From Candidatus Competibacter phosphatis (lineage in GTDB: Bacteria; Pseudomonadota; Gammaproteobacteria; Competibacterales; Competibacteraceae): a DNA stretch of 64,000 nt. The notes under the pieces are model-generated. The model searched no databases, was not told where the DNA came from, and saw only the letters and a program-made list of their open reading frames with translations. Made by a program: the position numbers and the translations under genes. Below are positions 31,286 through 39,854 of the stretch, in pieces (the stretch's first letter is position 1; each line of letters begins with the position of its first letter). Location of the stretch: positions 1-64,000 of the forward strand of contig NZ_SPMZ01000028.1 in NCBI RefSeq assembly GCF_012939995.1, given 5' to 3'.

Positions 31286-32680
31286 TCAACCCTCCCGAGA
31301 CGGGCCATTCGTCAGCGGCGGGAATTCGGGATGGGCGGACTCTTGGCGGCGCACGGCGGGGTTGTAGCGCAGGCAGTTGGGCACGCAATCGCACTCGAAG
31401 GCGATCTTCATCGGCGCGATCCGGCCCTCGTTCTTGAGTTGGAACAAGCGCGGCACCACTCGATCGCGCAGGGTTTCCGGGTCGATGGTGTTGACGTAGA
31501 TCTTGGTGCCGCCCTCGAAACCGGCCGGGGTCGATACCCGCCACTTGATCAGCACCCGCCACGGCATGGGCACATCCACGTCGGGCGGCTTGTAATACCA
31601 CTCCTCGTTGCAGGGGATGTCGGAACCGGCGGCGGCGTGGCAGGCGTGGACCAGATCGGACATCCCGCGCAGTTCCTCCGGCGCGTGGTTCCAGGGCTGG
31701 CTGCGTTCGCTCTTGGAGAAGATCTCCAAGGTCGGGTAGCGATGGCCGAAGCCGGCGTAGGCGATGGCGTGATCGTTCTCGGCCACCACCAGGTTGCGAT
31801 AGGCGGCGAAGTTGACGGCGGCCTCGTTATAGAGGTTGGGGTTGGCCCGCACCCGTTGCAGTTCGATGTCGTTCTGGACCCCACGCTCGTCGATGGCCAC
31901 CAACTGCTTGTGCAGGTGGTCGAAGGAGGCCCCGGCCGGCTTCAACCAGTTCTGAAAGACCGCGACATAACGCACGTAGCGATTGTGAACGTACAGTTCG
32001 CGCGCGGCATCGATGGTGAAGCGCAGATATTGGTAGTGCTCCTCCGGGGTTAGGGTGCCAGAAGAAGCGAGCCGATCGTTGTGAGTAGCACCATCGGCGT
32101 AGTGGCGCCGGGCGACGATCACCTCGTGGCCGCCGCCGAAAAAGGCGCTGGCCATCTGTAGCTTCTCTTCCTGGGACAGTCGATTGCGTGCCGCCTCATC
32201 CAGGCCGGACGCTTTCAGCCGTTGTTCCACGACTTGCAGGACGTGGTGGCGACCCGCTTCCGAGGCCAGATAGTCGCGTTGGTGGGCGGCGATGGCGTCG
32301 GGCACTCGGTAGTCGAAATTCTTTTGCCAGTAATCGAAAGACACGATTTCGAACAGGTTGGGAACGCGGCGAAACTCGGCCACCGTATCGAACAGCGCCT
32401 CGGCGTGCAGGTGGCGCAGGGTGGCGAAACCATTGCCGGTACGGATCAAGCGCGCCTTCTCCGGCGGCGTCTCCAGATAACGCCGGGCGCAGAACGCGCA
32501 GTGGGCGTCGTGCTGATCGGGATTGAGGGGAGCGGGCGCGAGTGGACCGACCCCCAGCGGCCGGTTGCCGCGACCAGGCACGGTCCACACTTCCGTGCCG
32601 GTAAACGGGTTGACTTGCTTGATGGTCCCGTCGGCCATCCGCATCAGATAGTTGGATTCGGGAATGAGTTGTGGCTGCAT
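31286..32680 (-). CDS. GalT-like protein of the DUF4921 type (HIT superfamily)
   Basis: The 464-residue protein has a CAFC knuckle near residue 60-65, paralleling the zinc site of galactose-1-phosphate uridylyltransferase. The HIT-like region FDHLHKQLVAID corresponds to the GalT nucleophile HxHxQ motif in altered form. The C-terminal conserved parts are NEEWYYKPPDVDVP and EGGTKIYVNTIDPETLRDRV, with a final Cys pair (ECDCVPNC). Likely a nucleotidyltransferase or phosphorylase acting on a sugar phosphate; substrate unknown. The PQQ-type sugar dehydrogenase gene downstream is on the same strand. Confidence 0.65.
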   Translation of the reverse strand: MQPQLIPESNYLMRMADGTIKQVNPFTGTEVWTVPGRGNRPLGVGPLAPAPLNPDQHDAHCAFCARRYLETPPEKARLIRTGNGFATLRHLHAEALFDTVAEFRRVPNLFEIVSFDYWQKNFDYRVPDAIAAHQRDYLASEAGRHHVLQVVEQRLKASGLDEAARNRLSQEEKLQMASAFFGGGHEVIVARRHYADGATHNDRLASSGTLTPEEHYQYLRFTIDAARELYVHNRYVRYVAVFQNWLKPAGASFDHLHKQLVAIDERGVQNDIELQRVRANPNLYNEAAVNFAAYRNLVVAENDHAIAYAGFGHRYPTLEIFSKSERSQPWNHAPEELRGMSDLVHACHAAAGSDIPCNEEWYYKPPDVDVPMPWRVLIKWRVSTPAGFEGGTKIYVNTIDPETLRDRVVPRLFQLKNEGRIAPMKIAFECDCVPNCLRYNPAVRRQESAHPEFPPLTNGPSREG

Positions 32681-32755
32681 CCGGGTCTTGCCTCACCGTT
32701 GTGGATGTCTCTTGCTATGGGAAAAGTGGTTTTGAACGGTCGGCGCCGGGATTTG

Positions 32756-34300
32756 CTAGCGCACGCCGGCGACCGGTCGCATTTGAGTATCGCAGCGATC
32801 ACCCACGGTGACCGTCCGCGTGCCGCCACCGCCCTGGCACTGCTTGCCTTGGTCGTGGACGTGGCAGGTCAACGCCAGCGGTTGGCCCGAGTGCAGCCAG
32901 GAGGGCGTTTTTCGATAGCGTCCAACGGTGCCGAATCGGCAGCCGCGCGGAATGCCGTAGGGCGCGCAGTGACTCGCCGCCCGCAACGACACCTTGCGTC
33001 CATCGATGACGAAGCCGGGATAGCGGTCGACGATCCGCACCACATCCCGGTCTTCGTCCTCCTGGAACAGGAAATCCTGGAAAAAATACCCGCCCCGCGT
33101 CGGTTGCTCGATCCGAATGCGGGTGTTGGCGATCAGCGCGAAATCTTGCCCTTTGCTGGCCACCGCTCCGGTGATGTACTCCACTCGATCATGGTGGGGG
33201 AAGCATTTGCCCATCGCCGGCGCATGATAGTAGTGGCGCAGGCTTTTCAGCTCCCCCACGGAGACATTGGGAAAAACCGTCCGCAGGTCCTGATCGCCGC
33301 CGAATAAAATGCGTTGCATCGAATCCAGATTTTGCGCATACATGCTTTGCAGCTTGTGGTAATACCGCACGTTATGACCGTCGCCCACGGTCGCTTGGTT
33401 CCCGCCCAGGTCGGCGCGCAGAAAACACGAGGTCAACCCGGAAACCTGTGTCAGGTATTCATCCCAGATATTGTATTGGGAAACCCGGCTGGCCACGCCC
33501 TGAAAATCGCCCGGAAACCGGCAGCCCTGATGGCGAGAACAGCTTTCCCGTCCCCGGTTGCGGATCGACAGGGCGATGATGTTGCGCTCGCAAGCGCCGT
33601 AGGCGTTGCAGCCTCGGTCGAGATGCCCCTCGAAGATCGCGGTGCGCATGGTGTAGTCCAGATGCTTGGCCTGCCGTAGAGACTGCTCGGACCAGCGATT
33701 TCGATGGGTGCGAATGAAAGAATCCCAGGCGTTTTGCAAGGAAGCGCGCCGTCCGATCAGATGGCGATTGGCGGCCTCGCACTGAGGGGACTGGTGAAAG
33801 GCGCGCACGATGCGGTCCAGCTCGCCGCTGGACGCGCGAGGGGCCGTGCGAGTTCTGGCTGGACGCGGGGGGTCGAAAAACGGTGCCTTATTCAGCGCAT
33901 ACAATTTACGGATGCTGATCACATGCCGGACTCCGGCACCGCAGTGGTGGTTGGTTACCGTGAGGGATTGGCGCTGCCGCCACGCGGCTTTGAAGCGTTC
34001 GGTCGAGGCCGGCGTAGCCGTGCGCGAATTCACCACGATCTGAAACCCCACATACGGCGTACCGTTGCGGTCGGTCAGCGGTCTACCGTCTCGCATCACC
34101 AGGCAAGGGATCAAAGACGTACCCTGGGTCAGGAAGCCGGCTGGCGAAGCAGGGCCGGAGCGGCGAAAGGATTCGACTTCGTAATAGGGGATTTCGAGCT
34201 TGCCGTTGAACTGATACAGCGTCATGACCGGCGTGGCGGGGATGCCGGCCCATGCGGGTACGGCGGCGATGAATACGAGCAGAAACAAACATTTTTTCAT
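32756..34300 (-). CDS. Exported cysteine-rich protein of unknown function
   Basis: The ATG at 34300 gives a clean signal peptide (MKKCLFLLVFIAAVPAWAG). The 514-residue protein has a long mature region with about twenty cysteines (for example CLVMRDG, NHHCGAG, GCNAYGACERN, SCSRHQGCRFPG, ASHCAPYGIPRGC and HVHDQGKQC), so disulfide bonds in the periplasm are likely. Histidine clusters (LRHYYHAPAMGKCFPHH) could bind metal. A frame extension to 34408 is not needed. No family recognised. It is divergent from the SH3/anchor protein gene. Confidence 0.75.
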   Translation of the reverse strand: MKKCLFLLVFIAAVPAWAGIPATPVMTLYQFNGKLEIPYYEVESFRRSGPASPAGFLTQGTSLIPCLVMRDGRPLTDRNGTPYVGFQIVVNSRTATPASTERFKAAWRQRQSLTVTNHHCGAGVRHVISIRKLYALNKAPFFDPPRPARTRTAPRASSGELDRIVRAFHQSPQCEAANRHLIGRRASLQNAWDSFIRTHRNRWSEQSLRQAKHLDYTMRTAIFEGHLDRGCNAYGACERNIIALSIRNRGRESCSRHQGCRFPGDFQGVASRVSQYNIWDEYLTQVSGLTSCFLRADLGGNQATVGDGHNVRYYHKLQSMYAQNLDSMQRILFGGDQDLRTVFPNVSVGELKSLRHYYHAPAMGKCFPHHDRVEYITGAVASKGQDFALIANTRIRIEQPTRGGYFFQDFLFQEDEDRDVVRIVDRYPGFVIDGRKVSLRAASHCAPYGIPRGCRFGTVGRYRKTPSWLHSGQPLALTCHVHDQGKQCQGGGGTRTVTVGDRCDTQMRPVAGVR

Positions 34301-34582
34301 GTCGCGCTTTATCTTGGACGGCTGGCGGGTTTCGATCCAGCAACCGGGTTGCGGGCCGGAAAGGCGGCAAACGAGGGCGGGGCCAGAGGATGATCGAATC
34401 CAATTCAAGGGGAGTCCGCGACTGATGTCAACCCAATCAGTCGCGCCGCAGCTTCGACCCAGCGGTCACGGATCGGTGGTCGATCGGGCGTGATCAAGAG
34501 GCCGATCTCGGTGCGTGGGGGTTGGCAGCCCGACCCCGACGCATTTAAAGTTGTATATTCGCCGCCCCACCATGGAACCCGC

Positions 34583-35226
34583 ATGAAGCGATTGTCGCCA
34601 TTGTTTCCACTTTTGATCACCGGCGCGCTGGCAGGCCCCGTCCATGCCGAAACCGGCTATGTGACCGATTCCTGCACCATCCCGATCCGACGCGGCATGT
34701 CCACCCAGTACAAGATTCTGAACATGGCGCCCAGCGGTACGCCACTGCAGATCCTGGAAACCAACGGCACCGAAGGCTACACCAAGGTCAAGACTCCGGA
34801 AGGGACCGTCGGTGGATACTGACCCGCTATCTGATGGATCAACCCGCCCCTCGTGATCAGGTGACGCAACTCGAATCGCGCATCACCACGCTGGATGAAG
34901 AAAATCGCGGCTTGCGGGGCGAAGTCGAAGCGTTGAACACCAACCGAGCCGCCCTGGCCCGTTGCGGTGAGGAACTGGCGGAAATCCGCCGCGCCGCCGC
35001 ACAAACCCTGGCCATCGAACAGGAAAATCGTAATCTACAGCAGGAAACCGCGCTGGCTCGCGAACAGGTCGCTCACCTCGAACGGGAGAATGCCTCGCTG
35101 CGGAAGAAATCCCAACGCGACTGGTTTCTGGCTGGCGCGGGTGTCGGCTTTGGGGGGCTATTGTTGGGGCTGATCATTCCCATTCTCCCTTGGCGACGCC
35201 AGCGCCGACGCTGGGATCAATTCTGA
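34583..35226 (+). CDS. SH3-domain and membrane-anchor protein (TIGR04211 type), frameshifted
   Basis: The 5' frame starts at ATG 34583 with a signal peptide (LSPLFPLLITGALAGPVHAE) and an SH3b domain (TDSCTIPIRRGMSTQYKILN, VKTPEGT). It stops early because a base is missing around 34811-34815. Adding one T in GGTGG gives GWILTRYLMDQPAPRDQ and continuous reading to TGA 35226, about 214 residues. After SH3 comes a long coiled coil and a C-terminal helix (AGVGFGGLLLGLIIPILPW) ending in basic residues. The layout fits the proteobacterial SH3/anchor family found in most gammaproteobacteria, of unclear role. Confidence 0.8.
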
Positions 35227-35267
35227 GCGCCGAGGATGAATCGGTCAGGAATTCTGTGTTCGTGAGC

Positions 35268-35389
35268 CATGCTGCCTCCCGTAAGGGAAGGAGCATGCAT
35301 GGTAATTCGCCATCCGGTTTGGCGAGCGATTTACACTAACAGCCCCTTTTGGGCGCTTTCCTCAAGCCACCCGCCATGCGGTGGGTAGC
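35268..35389. other. Structured intergenic region with several hairpins
   Basis: In the 219-bp gap after the SH3/anchor gene, four imperfect hairpins can be drawn: 35268-35297 (13-bp arms, two mismatches, GTAA loop), 35307-35325 (TCGCCA and TGGCGA), 35342-35354 (GCCC and GGGC with a CTTTT loop), and 35367-35385 (CCACC-C-GC and GCGGTGG, nested inside a GGGC/GCCC pair). No T-tract follows. It may hold a terminator, a leader for the next gene or a small RNA. Confidence 0.35.
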
Positions 35390-35445
35390 CCGTGATCAAT
35401 GACACGTCCTAAACTAGAAAGACCACGTTCCTTCGAGAAATACCC

Positions 35446-36111
35446 ATGGCCGATCCCGTGCTGCCCGCTGCCTACAACAACCTTCCCGCGTCGCTCAAAC
35501 AAACCCTTGTCCAATCACATCAGGAATACGTCAAAGGCTGGCCCGGTCGGCTCTTTGCCGATTACATCAATGATTTGGATACGGGCGGTCACTTGGCGGT
35601 CATCAGCGCCGTGTACGCGCGTTGCGGCAAGGAATCCAAGTTGTGGCCTTTTATCCAAGCGATCATCGGTCCTTGGAACTATGCCCAAGGCCATCAAATT
35701 TCGCAGGGCTTCAATTTTCTCTGCGACAAACCGGACGATTTGCTCAAACTCCTGCGGGGCTCCTCGCTCTTTTGCGAGGACGATCCGACGACAACCGTGC
35801 ATGGCCCTCGCGACTGCTTTCGCGAGTTGATCACCAGTGGTCCAGGCTTGCACGTCTGCGTGGTTCGATCCAGTTCGCGATCCACCCACCGGCACGATAT
35901 TCACATCGACAAATCTCAAACGGTTTGCACGCGCCAGAATGACGGTTTCTGCGACTACCACTATTTAAACACCAACTTTGTCAATCATATGAAAGACGTA
36001 GTGCCTTGGTTCATCACTGACGTCGCCCCGAAGAAGATCGGCGAAGCCGTTGGCGACGCCGTTCGCGACTACGGCGAGCGCGAAAGCAAAGGCCACGGTC
36101 CGAAGTGGTAA
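35446..36111 (+). CDS. Hypothetical protein, no recognised family
   Basis: The 221-residue protein has no signal peptide or membrane segment. Mixed composition with seven cysteines (ARCGKES, FLCDK, LFCED, RDCFREL, HVCVVR, TVCTRQ and FCDYHY) and a central HRHDIHIDKSQTV. The ribosome site is weak (GAGAAAT just before the ATG). It stands alone between the structured gap and the DsbA-like gene. The coding side is supported only by length and by the absence of a better frame. Confidence 0.5.
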   Translation: MADPVLPAAYNNLPASLKQTLVQSHQEYVKGWPGRLFADYINDLDTGGHLAVISAVYARCGKESKLWPFIQAIIGPWNYAQGHQISQGFNFLCDKPDDLLKLLRGSSLFCEDDPTTTVHGPRDCFRELITSGPGLHVCVVRSSSRSTHRHDIHIDKSQTVCTRQNDGFCDYHYLNTNFVNHMKDVVPWFITDVAPKKIGEAVGDAVRDYGERESKGHGPKW

Positions 36112-36249
36112 CCGTGGCCGCTCGCTTGATCGAGCCGAGAGGACGGGAGGCTTTGCGCGGGGCGTGACCGACCTCCTCGGCGCAACGGTCGAGGTGGCGA
36201 AACGGAATGAGATGCATCCCTTCATGCTTCTATCCAAAGGAAATCGACC

Positions 36250-36840
36250 ATGCAATTCTGGTTCGAATTCGCCAGCACCTATTCCTATCCAGCCGCCCTG
36301 CGGGTGGAAGCGCTGGCCCGTCGGCATGGGGTCCCGCTGGAATGGAAGGCTTTTCTGCTCGGTCCAATCTTCCAGGCCCAGGGTTGGAACGATTCGCCGT
36401 TCAATCTTTTTCCGGTTCAGGGGCGCTATATGTGGCGGGATCTGGAGCGCATCTGCGCCGATCTGGAACTGCCCTTCCGCCGACCCGATCGATTCCCGCA
36501 ACATAGCGTGCTCGCCGCGCGGATCGCCTGCCGGTTCGCGTCGGAACCGTGGCTGCCGGATTTCGTGCGCGCCGTGTTCCGAGCCAATTTCGCCGAGGAC
36601 CGAGATATCGCCCAACCGGAGGTGCTGGAGCAGTGTCTGAACCGCTTGGACCTGCCGGGAGCCGAACTGCTGCAACAAGCGCAATCGCCCGAGAGCAAGG
36701 CGTTGCTGCGGGCGCAAACCGAACGGGCCGTGGCCCTGGGGATCTTCGGTGCCCCCACCTTCATCGTCGGCGACGAGCTGTTTTGGGGCAACGATCGTCT
36801 GGAAGCCGCGCTGGCCTGGGCAACGCGACGGCTTGCTTGA
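36250..36840 (+). CDS. DsbA-family oxidoreductase, 2-hydroxychromene-2-carboxylate isomerase-like
   Basis: The 196-residue protein starts at an ATG preceded by AAGGAAA. Motifs are FWFEFASTYSYPAALRVE with Ser9 in place of the redox Cys, LGPIFQAQGWND, RPDRFPQHS and the end GIFGAPTFIVGDELFWGNDR. Those are the hallmarks of the HCCA isomerase/kappa GST group, which uses glutathione. Substrate not shown by context. Convergent with the LysR gene. Confidence 0.85.
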   Translation: MQFWFEFASTYSYPAALRVEALARRHGVPLEWKAFLLGPIFQAQGWNDSPFNLFPVQGRYMWRDLERICADLELPFRRPDRFPQHSVLAARIACRFASEPWLPDFVRAVFRANFAEDRDIAQPEVLEQCLNRLDLPGAELLQQAQSPESKALLRAQTERAVALGIFGAPTFIVGDELFWGNDRLEAALAWATRRLA

Positions 36841-36866
36841 AGAGACGGGCGGTATTGCCCTCAAGC
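36835..36866. terminator. Putative convergent terminator stem
   Basis: GCTTGA (36835-36840) pairs with TCAAGC (36861-36866), and inside it GGGC (36847-36850) pairs with GCCC (36857-36860), with a 6-nt bulge. It spans both stop regions of converging genes. No T-tract; weak. Confidence 0.3.
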
Positions 36867-37760
36867 CAGGATCGCCGGGTTGCCCGAGGACATCGACGAA
36901 GACAGCGCCTCGGCCGCGAAGCCTTCGCGCATGTAACCGGCCAGACATTCCGCCACCGCCGAAACCGAACCGCCACGATGCAGCGTGATGCTGGCCGGCG
37001 GCAATGGCGGGAATCCCTCCGCCGCGCCGAGAGGGCGGACGCCGGCCGGCAGCACGCTGCGGCCGAGCACCGTCACCGCCAACCCGGCGGTCACCGCCGC
37101 CAGAACGCCGCTGATGCTGGCGCTGGTATAGGCAATGCGATACGGGCGGCCCAGTCCGCTCAGACCGGCCAGCGCCCAGTCGCGAAACGGACAACCGGCC
37201 TGGAACAGCGCCAGCGGCAGCGGTTCGTCCTCGTGAGCGAGATGGCGCTCGGCGGTCGCCCACACAGTCGGTTCCCGACGTAGCACCTCGCCGGTTTCCG
37301 CGCCCGGCGTACAGGTGATCAGCGCCAAGTCGAGCCGATCCTCGGCCAGCAAGCGCCGCAGGTTGACGCTGGGCTCGCAATGCACTTCCACCTGAACGCG
37401 CGGAAAGGCGCGGGCGAAGCGGACCAGGATGTCGGGCAGAAACCGTCCCACGTAATCGTCCGGCGTGCCCAGCCGCACCAGGCCGGACAGATCCGGTCGA
37501 GCCAGCACCGCCAGGGCTTCGTCGTGCAGCTTCAATAAACGACGCGCATAACCAAGCATCGCTTCGCCATCCGGCGTGAGCTGCACACCGCGCCCCTCGC
37601 GCTGGAACAATGCCCGATCCAGTAGGGTTTCCAGCCGTCGTACCTGCATCGATACGGCGGATTGAGTGCGATGTACCTGCTGCGCGGCGGCGGTGAAGCC
37701 ACCCGCATCGACGATGGCGACAAAGGTGCGCAGGAGATCCGGGTCGAGTTGGGTGGACAT
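36861..37760 (-). CDS. LysR-family transcriptional regulator
   Basis: The 299-residue protein has an N-terminal HTH (DLLRTFVAIVDAGGFTAAAQ, HRTQSAVSMQVRRLE) and a C-terminal effector-binding domain starting LVRLGTPDDYVGRFLPDIL, as in LrhA/HexA-like regulators. It is divergent from the DUF1127 and GST genes, with two dyads in the shared promoter region. A GGGAG ribosome site is 7 bp before the ATG. It probably represses or activates the divergent genes and itself. Confidence 0.9.
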   Translation of the reverse strand: MSTQLDPDLLRTFVAIVDAGGFTAAAQQVHRTQSAVSMQVRRLETLLDRALFQREGRGVQLTPDGEAMLGYARRLLKLHDEALAVLARPDLSGLVRLGTPDDYVGRFLPDILVRFARAFPRVQVEVHCEPSVNLRRLLAEDRLDLALITCTPGAETGEVLRREPTVWATAERHLAHEDEPLPLALFQAGCPFRDWALAGLSGLGRPYRIAYTSASISGVLAAVTAGLAVTVLGRSVLPAGVRPLGAAEGFPPLPPASITLHRGGSVSAVAECLAGYMREGFAAEALSSSMSSGNPAILA

Positions 37761-37776
37761 GAAAACACTCCCGATT

Positions 37777-37793
37777 CATCACGAAAAATGATG
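37777..37793. promoter_or_regulatory. Inverted repeat upstream of lysR-type gene
   Basis: CATCA and TGATG arms around a 7-nt spacer (CGAAAAA), in the AT-rich gap between the divergent LysR and DUF1127 genes. LysR proteins bind such short dyads, so this may be an autoregulatory site. It lies only 17 bp before the regulator start. Confidence 0.35.
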
Positions 37794-37808
37794 TGTCATA
37801 TAAAACTT

Positions 37809-37823
37809 ATTCGTTGGATGAAT
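37809..37823. promoter_or_regulatory. LysR-type operator-like dyad (ATTC-N7-GAAT)
   Basis: ATTC GTTGGAT GAAT fits the usual T-N11-A LysR box geometry. It sits 57 bp before the DUF1127 start and 49 bp before the regulator gene, so it could serve the divergent promoters. Confidence 0.4.
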
Positions 37824-37879
37824 CAATAGGCGTTCTTCATGATAGCTCGCGACCCCTTGAGACTCTGGAGGACCCGAAC

Positions 37880-38098
37880 ATGATCCATAATGCGACTCTG
37901 TGCCTGGAACGTCCCGCCAATCGTCGTCCTGGCCTTGGCATCCTGCTTGTCGGCATGCTCGCGTGGCTGCGCGATCGCCATGCGGTTTATCGTCAGCGCC
38001 GCGAACTGCTCGCCCTTGACGACAGGATGCTGAAGGATATCGGGCTCAGCCGCGCCGACGCCTTCCGGGAAGGCAGTAAACCGTTCTGGCGCCCATGA
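37880..38098 (+). CDS. DUF1127 small protein
   Basis: The 72-residue protein has the conserved DUF1127 core LLALDDRMLKDIGLSRADA after a basic helix. The ATG at 37880 follows GGAGG by 8 bp; a longer frame from 37793 overlaps the regulatory dyads. DUF1127 proteins are small RNA-binding or regulatory factors in proteobacteria. It is the first gene of the unit with the GST gene and divergent from the LysR gene. Confidence 0.8.
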   Translation: MIHNATLCLERPANRRPGLGILLVGMLAWLRDRHAVYRQRRELLALDDRMLKDIGLSRADAFREGSKPFWRP

Positions 38099-38140
38099 AG
38101 GCTCGTTCACTTCGATGATTCACCCATAAGGAGTTTCTCC

Positions 38141-38812
38141 ATGATATCCGCCCTCACCCTGGTTATCGGCAATAAAACCTACTCGTCTTGGTCGTTGCGT
38201 CCCTGGTTGTTGCTGAGGCATCTGGGGGTGACATTTCAGGAGATTTCCGTTCCTCTGCATGCGCCGGACACCGCGACTCAGATTGCCCGCTATTCCCCCT
38301 CCGGCCGGGTTCCGGTCCTGCTGGACGGTGATCGGGTGATTTGGGAGTCGCTGGCGATCGGCGAATATCTGGCCGAACGGTATCCGGCGGTCTGGCCGGT
38401 CGATGTGCATGAGCGGGCGCTGGCTCGTTCGGCGGCCAGCGAGATGCATGCGGGTTTCGCCGCGCTGCGTGAGGAATTGCCTTTCAATTGCCGTAGCCGA
38501 CGCGCGGGCGTCGTGCCCTCGCTAGCAGCTCAGACGGAAATCGAGCGGGTGGTGGCTCTTTGGAGCACCTGTCGTCAGGCGATCGGCGACGATGAGGAGG
38601 GGCCTTGGCTGTTCGGGCGTTTCACCTGCGCCGATGCCATGTTCGCGCCGGTGGCGCTGCGCTTTCATACCTATGGCATCGCTCTGCCGGAACTGGCCAC
38701 GCGCTATGTCGATACCGTCCGTCAGGATATCCACGTACAGGCCTGGATTCATGCGGCATGCGCGGAGACCGCCATCATCCCCGAGGAAGAACGCGGCGAA
38801 CCGATGGATTAA
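38141..38812 (+). CDS. Glutathione S-transferase family protein
   Basis: The 223-residue protein starts after AAGGAG. The thioredoxin-fold half has GNKTYSSWSLRPWLLLRHLG, the cis-Pro motif GRVPVLLDGDRVIWESLAIGE, and a helical C-terminal half ending PWLFGRFTCADAMFAPVALR. It resembles the zeta/YfcF-like bacterial GSTs with Ser in the active region. It lies 42 bp after the DUF1127 gene on the same strand; both are probably controlled by the divergent LysR protein. Substrate unknown. Confidence 0.88.
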   Translation: MISALTLVIGNKTYSSWSLRPWLLLRHLGVTFQEISVPLHAPDTATQIARYSPSGRVPVLLDGDRVIWESLAIGEYLAERYPAVWPVDVHERALARSAASEMHAGFAALREELPFNCRSRRAGVVPSLAAQTEIERVVALWSTCRQAIGDDEEGPWLFGRFTCADAMFAPVALRFHTYGIALPELATRYVDTVRQDIHVQAWIHAACAETAIIPEEERGEPMD

Positions 38813-38833
38813 GAAGGTCGCGCCTCCACGGCG

Positions 38834-38857
38834 AACCCGCCGACCATGGCGGGTTTT
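38834..38857 (+). terminator. Rho-independent terminator after the GST gene
   Basis: Perfect 8-bp stem AACCCGCC/GGCGGGTT with a 6-nt loop (GACCAT) followed by TT, 22 bp after the GST stop. The stem is GC-rich and the T-tract is short, but geometry and position are right. It could also act on the converging phosphatase gene. Confidence 0.65.
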
Positions 38858-38879
38858 GCCCGTGGGTCGAGGCGCCGGG

Positions 38880-39362
38880 TTAGCTGGCTGGAGCAGGCGC
38901 GAAGGCCGCGATCCGTTCGGTTTCCGGTTGCAGCTCATCGACCAGTCGTTCGACCAGTCGGGTCATTTTTTCGAGGGCGTGAGCCGGCGTTTCCAGCGGC
39001 AGGTCGCCGACCTCCCAATATTCGACCAGCGGTCCGTAAGTCGGGAAGAATCGTTCCACCATGGGCTGATGCTCATGGCGGCTCAGGGCAACGATGCGAT
39101 CCGCCCGAGCCAGATCGGCGCTCTGCACGGATCGGGGATAACGTAGCGATGCACCGGGACTGGCGCCCAACTCGGTCAGCCTCTGAAGGGTTGCCGGCGA
39201 AATGGGTCCGGGATTGCGAAAGACATCGACATCTGGCGCCAGCCCCCGGGAATCCGCCCGCCACGGCAGCCCCAGATACCGGGCTCGATGATTGAAGTAT
39301 TCTTCGCAAAACCGGCTCCGGTAATAGTTGCCGGTGCACAGGAAAAGAATAGGGTTGGTCAT
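38880..39362 (-). CDS. Low-molecular-weight protein tyrosine phosphatase-like protein
   Basis: The 160-residue protein starts at ATG 39362 with the P-loop LFLCTGNYYRSRF (C-x5-R-S) and has a late Asp in the YGPLVEYWEVGDLP region. The longer frame from 39506 lacks homology. It resembles LMW phosphatases with a YY-containing P-loop found in cyanobacteria and proteobacteria. Target unknown. It lies 10 bp after the DUF4019 gene. Confidence 0.75.
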   Translation of the reverse strand: MTNPILFLCTGNYYRSRFCEEYFNHRARYLGLPWRADSRGLAPDVDVFRNPGPISPATLQRLTELGASPGASLRYPRSVQSADLARADRIVALSRHEHQPMVERFFPTYGPLVEYWEVGDLPLETPAHALEKMTRLVERLVDELQPETERIAAFAPAPAS

Positions 39363-39372
39363 GGACTTGGAC

Positions 39373-39792
39373 CTATCGGATGTAGTAACCGGACACTTTC
39401 CATGCCCCGTCTTTTTGCCGCATCGGCGTAACGGTTTCAACCGCCGCCGCCTTGTTCTCGAACCGGGTATCGAACTGGATGACGACGTACTCGCCATCCG
39501 GCGCACCGGGCAAGCTGCGGGTAAAGGTGGCGGTCTTGAAGGTTCGCGACTTCAGGGCGCCCAGCGGTGCGCGCGTCGACTGAACCGCCTTCATCCATTC
39601 CTGCTTGGTCACGGCGCTCTTGAACAGCGTTGCGGCTTCGTCCCAGCTCTGCCCATACTGGGCCGCGTCCACCAACGCCAGCCAGGAATTAGCCGACTTC
39701 CGCGCCTGGTTCACCGCCTCGGTATCCGCCGCATGGACACCGGATACAGCGAGTACGAAGGCGAGGAACAGGAAGCGTAGCGTTGTTTTCAT
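39373..39792 (-). CDS. DUF4019-type exported protein
   Basis: The 139-residue protein starts at ATG 39792, preceded by AAGGAG. Signal peptide MKTTLRFLFLAFVLAVSGVH-A. The mature domain carries SWLALVDAAQYGQSWDEAA, EWMKAVQSTRAPLG and the end DGAWKVSGYYIR, matching DUF4019. Periplasmic; function unknown. It follows the ornithine decarboxylase gene on the same strand with a 62-bp gap. Confidence 0.75.
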   Translation of the reverse strand: MKTTLRFLFLAFVLAVSGVHAADTEAVNQARKSANSWLALVDAAQYGQSWDEAATLFKSAVTKQEWMKAVQSTRAPLGALKSRTFKTATFTRSLPGAPDGEYVVIQFDTRFENKAAAVETVTPMRQKDGAWKVSGYYIR

Positions 39793-39854
39793 GCAGGGGC
39801 TCCTTGCGGGATCGACGGTTGGCTGGTGCAACGGGCGGGATGGGCCGGCCGGGT

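Noticed and set aside
31221-31601. N-terminal extension of the PQQ-type dehydrogenase
   Set aside because: It lies antiparallel to no gene but overlaps the end of the GalT-like gene in another frame and lacks a signal peptide; the lipoprotein start at 31196 or nearby fits better.
35270-35283. 14-nt match to the antisense of a conserved 16S rRNA segment (TGCTGCCTCCCGTA)
   Set aside because: The flanks on both sides do not match 16S rRNA, and the match ends abruptly; chance or an unrelated hairpin arm is likelier.
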